Shown here piece after piece: positions 5,614 through 9,269 of a stretch of 9,269 nt of DNA. Positions within the stretch are counted from its first letter, which is position 1. Each line of letters starts with the position of its first letter. A program made the translations under genes and the position numbers. Source of the DNA: an uncultured Erysipelotrichaceae bacterium (lineage in GTDB: Bacteria; Bacillota_I; Bacilli_A; Erysipelotrichales; Erysipelotrichaceae). Location: assembly GCA_944326175.1 (NCBI GenBank), contig CALVCY010000001.1, forward strand, positions 1-9,269, written 5' to 3'. The notes under the pieces were generated by a model, which saw only the letters and a list, made by a program, of their open reading frames with translations, had not been told where the DNA came from and did no database searches.

Positions 5614-6571
5614 ACATTTCAGCGGCCAGTGAGGCGAGATAATCATTGAGATCAAAGGGTTTCAGATCGTCCATCCCCTCACCTAAACCGATAAAATAGA
5701 CTGGAAGATCGAGTTTATGCTTGATGGGCAACACGATCCCACCTTTGGCTGTACCATCCATTTTCGTTAAGATGATGCCATTGAGTGCGGTGGTTTCATT
5801 GAACAATTCGGCTTGGCTCAACCCATTTTGACCCGTGGTGGCATCCAATACCAATAATGTCTGATCAGCTTTATGACCACAGGCCTTCTCGACGACACGA
5901 CTCATTTTATTCAGTTCGTTCATCAAATTGATCTTGGTCTGTAACCTTCCAGCAGTATCACAAATGACGATATCCATTCCTTCATCTTTAGCTTTGCTGA
6001 TGCCGTCCATGATCACACTGGAAGGATCTTCTTTGTCCTTACCAGCATAGCATGGAGCATTCAATCGTTCACCCCAGGTCAATAACTGGTCAACGGCACC
6101 GGCGCGAAACGTATCGGCCGCCACGAGCATGACCTTTTTGTTTTCAGATTGATAACGATGGCATAACTTGGCGGCCGTGGTCGTTTTGCCACTGCCGTTG
6201 ACACCGACTAAAAGGATCACGGTCAATCCATCCGCATTGAATTGTAATGGTGAAATGGGCGATTCATTGTAGATATCAGCCATGATCTCAAATAACATGT
6301 CCATGGTCGAATTAAACGTGATAAAGAATTTCTCTTCCACTTTTCCGACCAATCGATGACAGATCTCATCCGCGGTTTCGATACCGACATCGGCTTCAAG
6401 AAACATCACAGTCAGATCTTCGAGAAATTCATCATTGACCCCTTTGAAATTTTTGCTTAATTCTTTGGAATGCGATTTGAAGATGGATGAGGTCTTTTTA
6501 AATCCAGAAAGATAAGCACCGGAATCCTTATGACGGGAAAGGGTTTCTTTGATCGCAGAAATAAATCCCAT
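5600..6571 (-). CDS. ftsY: Signal recognition particle receptor FtsY (SRP GTPase)
   Basis: A 323-residue SRP receptor GTPase that docks Ffh-ribosome complexes at the membrane for co-translational insertion. A short N-terminal segment with an amphipathic helix (GFISAIKETLSRHK) replaces the long acidic A domain of enterobacteria, as in other Bacillota. The N domain spans about 20-105. The G domain has G1 GVNGSGKTTT (123-132), the SRP-specific insertion motif DTFRAGAVDQL (153-163), G3 DTAGR (205-209), G4 TKMDGTAKGG (269-278) and the closing GLGEGMDDLKPF (295-306). All catalytic motifs are intact. AAGGAGG lies 7 nt upstream of the ATG. Only 3 nt separate it from the smc stop, and its 3' end overlaps ylxM. 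Confidence 0.97.
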   Translation of the reverse strand: MGFISAIKETLSRHKDSGAYLSGFKKTSSIFKSHSKELSKNFKGVNDEFLEDLTVMFLEADVGIETADEICHRLVGKVEEKFFITFNSTMDMLFEIMADIYNESPISPLQFNADGLTVILLVGVNGSGKTTTAAKLCHRYQSENKKVMLVAADTFRAGAVDQLLTWGERLNAPCYAGKDKEDPSSVIMDGISKAKDEGMDIVICDTAGRLQTKINLMNELNKMSRVVEKACGHKADQTLLVLDATTGQNGLSQAELFNETTALNGIILTKMDGTAKGGIVLPIKHKLDLPVYFIGLGEGMDDLKPFDLNDYLASLAAEMYDVY

Positions 6572-6574
6572 GGT

Positions 6575-9269
6575 TTAACCTCCTTGTTGATCGGTATTGG
6601 CTAGATCGATCGCTTGTTTGAGTTCGACTTTTAGCATTTGTGAGACACCTTGTTTCTGCATGGTCACACCATATAAAACCTGACATTGTTCCATGGTACC
6701 GGGACGGTGGGTGACCACGATAAACTGGGTTTGATGGGTAAACTGTGCGATGAATTTGGCAAAGCGTTCGACATTGCCTTGATCCAATGCGGCTTCCACC
6801 TCATCGAAAATGACCAACGGGACACTTTTGACGGAGAGAATGGCAAATAACACGCATAAAGCGATCAATGACTTTTCTCCTCCGGAGAAAAGACGAATGT
6901 TGCGCACGGATTTTCCGGGTGGCTGGACATCGATATCGATGCCGGTATTGAGTAAGTCATTTGGATCTTCCAAGATTAGTCTGGCTTTACCACCACCGAA
7001 CAATTGTTTGAAGATCCCATCCAATTTGGTGTTGATGGCATCGAACATGGATTTGAATTGGGTTTCCATGACGCTATCCAATTCATCAATGGCATCGAGG
7101 ATCTTATTGCGTGCGGTGGTTAGATCATCCAATTGCTTTTTCAATGTCGTATACCGTTCATTGACCCGTTCGTATTCATACGGGGCATTCATATTGACAT
7201 TGCCCAAGGCATCGATATCTCGACGTAACCGCACCACTTCCTCATTGGTATCAGCAGAAATGGTCAGATCCACGTTTTCCTTGGCATAGTCATAGGTCAA
7301 TGCATATTCACTGGCTAAACGATTAAGATCCCCGTCCAGTTTGGTGGAATGTTTGGCCATTTCCACTTTGATGGTATTGATTTGAGTATTGAGCTGGTCG
7401 ATCTGGTTCCGGCTGGCGCGATTGGATGCATCCTTGCGTTCGGCTTCCGCCGAAAGACGGATGCGTTGCTCACGCTTGCTTTTGATCGCACTACTGATCT
7501 CATCTCGTTTGGCATAGGCACTGTTCAATTGGCTGATCAATGCATTGACATGTTCATCATTACCATTTGGTGTGGTTGAACCAATCGATGCCGGATCGAT
7601 CTGTTCCAATTCACTTTCAATGCGCAGATATGCCGCCTTTTTCGCAGCAACGATCGGTTCCAATTGCGCCAGATCGATCGATAGATTCATGCGCGAAGCA
7701 TCTAAATCATGGCGTCGATCACTTAAATCATTGATCTTGTTTTCCAAAAGATCCAGTTGGGCTTTGGCACTGTTGAGCTGATCTTTGGCATCGGATAAAT
7801 CTTTTTTCGCAGTGAAGATCGAATTGTTTTGCTTGAAAGAACCACCGCTCATCGATCCGCCCCGGTGGATGACATCCCCATCTGGATCGACGATTTTATA
7901 CCCAAAATTGAGCAATCGAGCCAATTCATTGCCGTTTTCTAGATTGTCCACGACAATGACATTGGCCAACAATGATTCCACCACGGGATCATATTTTGGA
8001 TCACAGCTGACAAAATCTGCCGCGACTCCAAGATACCCTTTCGCATTTTCAGCGATGATTTCATGATCTCGATTCAATCGATGAGCTCGACAAACCGTTA
8101 ATGGATAGAACGTGGCACGACCACTGCGATTGCGTTTGAGAAAATCGATGGCATTGCGAGCAGAAGCTTCATCATAGGTGACAATATGATTGATCGCACC
8201 ACCCAATGCCATGGAAATCGCATTTTCATAACCTTCCTGAGCTTGTAAGAGTGATCCCACCACGCCCAATACACCACTTAACGCATGCTGATGATCCATG
8301 ATCGCCTGCACACCGGCTTGATGAGCGTATGGTGCACGCAAATTGTTTTCCAATACGGCCACGCGCGCATTGAGTCGATTGATTTTGGCTTGTAGATCGA
8401 ATCGTTGTTGGGTATATTCACCAAAGGTGGAAGCAGCCTGTTGCAATTGTGTATTGACCAGATCCTGCTGGTTTTTCAAATCGACGTAACGTTGGGCTCT
8501 ATCTTCGTATTCCAGTTTGCTTTGGGCCAACGAATGACGCAATTCCGCCACTTTTTGTTCGCTGGTCCCCTGCTCGATCAAATATTTTCGTTGCTCATCC
8601 ATTTTGATCTTGCTGGTTTCAAGACGTTGGATGTCGTTGAGCGTATGCATGAGATTTTCTTGCAACGCGTTGATGGATTTATCCAGATCGCTGACCTGCT
8701 TTTTAGTAGAATATGCAGCCGTATCATTGAGGTTAACGGTGGCTTTGACCATCGTATACTGGGTTTCTAGATCTTCCAGTTGACTTTTATAATGACTTAA
8801 TGCGTTTTGCAATTCGCCGATCTCATGAACCAAAACCGCAACTTCGATTTGTTGAAGACGTTGCTTTTTTTCGTGATAGATCTTCGCCTTTGCAGCTGCC
8901 TTTTCAAGCGGACCGACCTGACGACTCAATTCATTGACGATATCGGCGCAACGATCCATGTTGTCTTTGGTACGTTGCAAACGGGACAGCGTTTCGATCT
9001 TGCGTTTTTTATATTTGGCCACACCAGCGGCTTCTTCAAAAATCGCGCGACGATCGATCGGTCGGGCATCAGCAAAGGATACGACGTTGCCCTGGCTGAT
9101 CATGGATAAGGAATCTTTTCCTAAACCGGTATCGACGATCAAATCAAGGATATCTTTCAGACGGACATTGCGTCGATTGATCAAATATTCGCTCTCACCG
9201 CTTTCCCGATATAAGCGACGGGTCACTTCCAATTCATCACTATCGGAGTTTAGGGCGTGGTTAGTATTA
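6575..9269 (-). CDS. smc: Chromosome segregation/condensin protein SMC, C-terminal ~900 residues (5' end outside window)
   Basis: The frame is open to the window edge; the visible 897 residues begin NTNHALNSDSDELEVTRRLY, which aligns with the early part of bacterial SMC. The missing N terminus (roughly 85-95 residues with Walker A) lies beyond the edge, so this is not a true truncation. In visible numbering: head part with SGESEYLINRR (about 23-33), DTGLGKDSLSMISQGNV (about 46-62), first coiled-coil arm about 75-320, hinge about 330-475 ending in GGSMSGGS, second arm about 480-735, then the ABC signature LFSGGEKSL (793-801) and Walker B LVIFDEVEAALD (818-829). SMC dimers with ScpA/ScpB organise and segregate chromosomes. 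Both arms look about 100 residues shorter than in Bacillus subtilis. It heads the visible cluster with ftsY and ylxM, a common Bacillota order. Confidence 0.97.
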   Translation of the reverse strand, partial: NTNHALNSDSDELEVTRRLYRESGESEYLINRRNVRLKDILDLIVDTGLGKDSLSMISQGNVVSFADARPIDRRAIFEEAAGVAKYKKRKIETLSRLQRTKDNMDRCADIVNELSRQVGPLEKAAAKAKIYHEKKQRLQQIEVAVLVHEIGELQNALSHYKSQLEDLETQYTMVKATVNLNDTAAYSTKKQVSDLDKSINALQENLMHTLNDIQRLETSKIKMDEQRKYLIEQGTSEQKVAELRHSLAQSKLEYEDRAQRYVDLKNQQDLVNTQLQQAASTFGEYTQQRFDLQAKINRLNARVAVLENNLRAPYAHQAGVQAIMDHQHALSGVLGVVGSLLQAQEGYENAISMALGGAINHIVTYDEASARNAIDFLKRNRSGRATFYPLTVCRAHRLNRDHEIIAENAKGYLGVAADFVSCDPKYDPVVESLLANVIVVDNLENGNELARLLNFGYKIVDPDGDVIHRGGSMSGGSFKQNNSIFTAKKDLSDAKDQLNSAKAQLDLLENKINDLSDRRHDLDASRMNLSIDLAQLEPIVAAKKAAYLRIESELEQIDPASIGSTTPNGNDEHVNALISQLNSAYAKRDEISSAIKSKREQRIRLSAEAERKDASNRASRNQIDQLNTQINTIKVEMAKHSTKLDGDLNRLASEYALTYDYAKENVDLTISADTNEEVVRLRRDIDALGNVNMNAPYEYERVNERYTTLKKQLDDLTTARNKILDAIDELDSVMETQFKSMFDAINTKLDGIFKQLFGGGKARLILEDPNDLLNTGIDIDVQPPGKSVRNIRLFSGGEKSLIALCVLFAILSVKSVPLVIFDEVEAALDQGNVERFAKFIAQFTHQTQFIVVTHRPGTMEQCQVLYGVTMQKQGVSQMLKVELKQAIDLANTDQQGG
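6579..6585 (-). promoter_or_regulatory. ftsY ribosome binding site embedded in the smc 3' end
   Basis: AAGGAGG is read within the last smc codons (Gln-Gly-Gly-stop) and lies 7 nt before the ftsY ATG. The same bases thus code for the SMC C terminus and recruit ribosomes for ftsY, supporting co-transcription and likely coupled translation. Confidence 0.85.

Noticed and set aside
6810..7289. Plus-strand open frame of 159 codons inside smc
   Set aside because: It is antisense to the highly conserved SMC head region and has an implausible Ser/Arg-rich composition; a shadow of smc.
6575..9269. smc as a truncated pseudogene lacking Walker A
   Set aside because: The frame is open to the window edge and starts mid-protein; the missing N terminus is simply outside the window.
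1..9269. Mobile element, CRISPR array, tRNA or defence system
   Set aside because: No transposase or integrase, regular direct repeats, cloverleaf-like sequence or defence gene was seen on either strand.

Overview
The window reads as a compact chromosomal segment of a low-to-mid GC Bacillota. The family content and gene style suggest an Erysipelotrichia-like lineage, but this taxonomic guess rests on general resemblance and not on a search. Every gene I can support lies on the minus strand, so transcription runs from position 9269 towards 1. The standard genetic code is used: UGA serves as a stop for gdhA, ftsY, the small membrane protein and the lipoprotein gene, and tryptophans are UGG.

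Layout in transcription order. (1) 9269-3132 is a tightly packed cluster: the last ~900 codons of smc (its 5' end lies beyond the window), ftsY, ylxM, ackA and an NrnA-like DHH phosphoesterase gene. Gaps are 3 nt (smc/ftsY) and 27 nt (ylxM/ackA), and there are overlaps of 14 nt (ftsY/ylxM) and 8 nt (ackA/DHH). smc-ftsY-ylxM is the familiar chromosome-organisation/SRP-receptor block, but ffh does not follow ylxM as it often does; acetate kinase does. (2) 3105-2709 is a self-contained HU gene with its own sigma-A-like promoter and a strong intrinsic terminator. (3) 2690-318 is gdhA (NADP-type glutamate dehydrogenase), then a small two-helix membrane protein whose start overlaps the gdhA stop, then a lipoprotein of unknown function; these look co-transcribed. 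(4) 257-1 is a leader with a PyrR-type attenuator architecture, followed by the first 42 codons of a pyrK-like gene, probably the start of a pyrimidine biosynthesis operon that continues outside the window.

The genes are mostly housekeeping: chromosome condensation (SMC, HU), membrane protein targeting (FtsY, YlxM), acetate/ATP metabolism (AckA), nanoRNA or pAp turnover (NrnA-like), ammonium assimilation (GdhA) and pyrimidine synthesis (PyrK). I saw no mobile element, CRISPR array, tRNA or rRNA. The most interesting points are the pyr leader with mutually exclusive helices plus an additional 13-bp long-range inverted repeat beside the Shine-Dalgarno sequence, an SMC protein with both coiled-coil arms apparently shortened, a cluster of AACCAT dyads between HU and gdhA, an approximately four-fold excess of GATC across the window, and the uncharacterised gdhA-linked membrane protein/lipoprotein pair.
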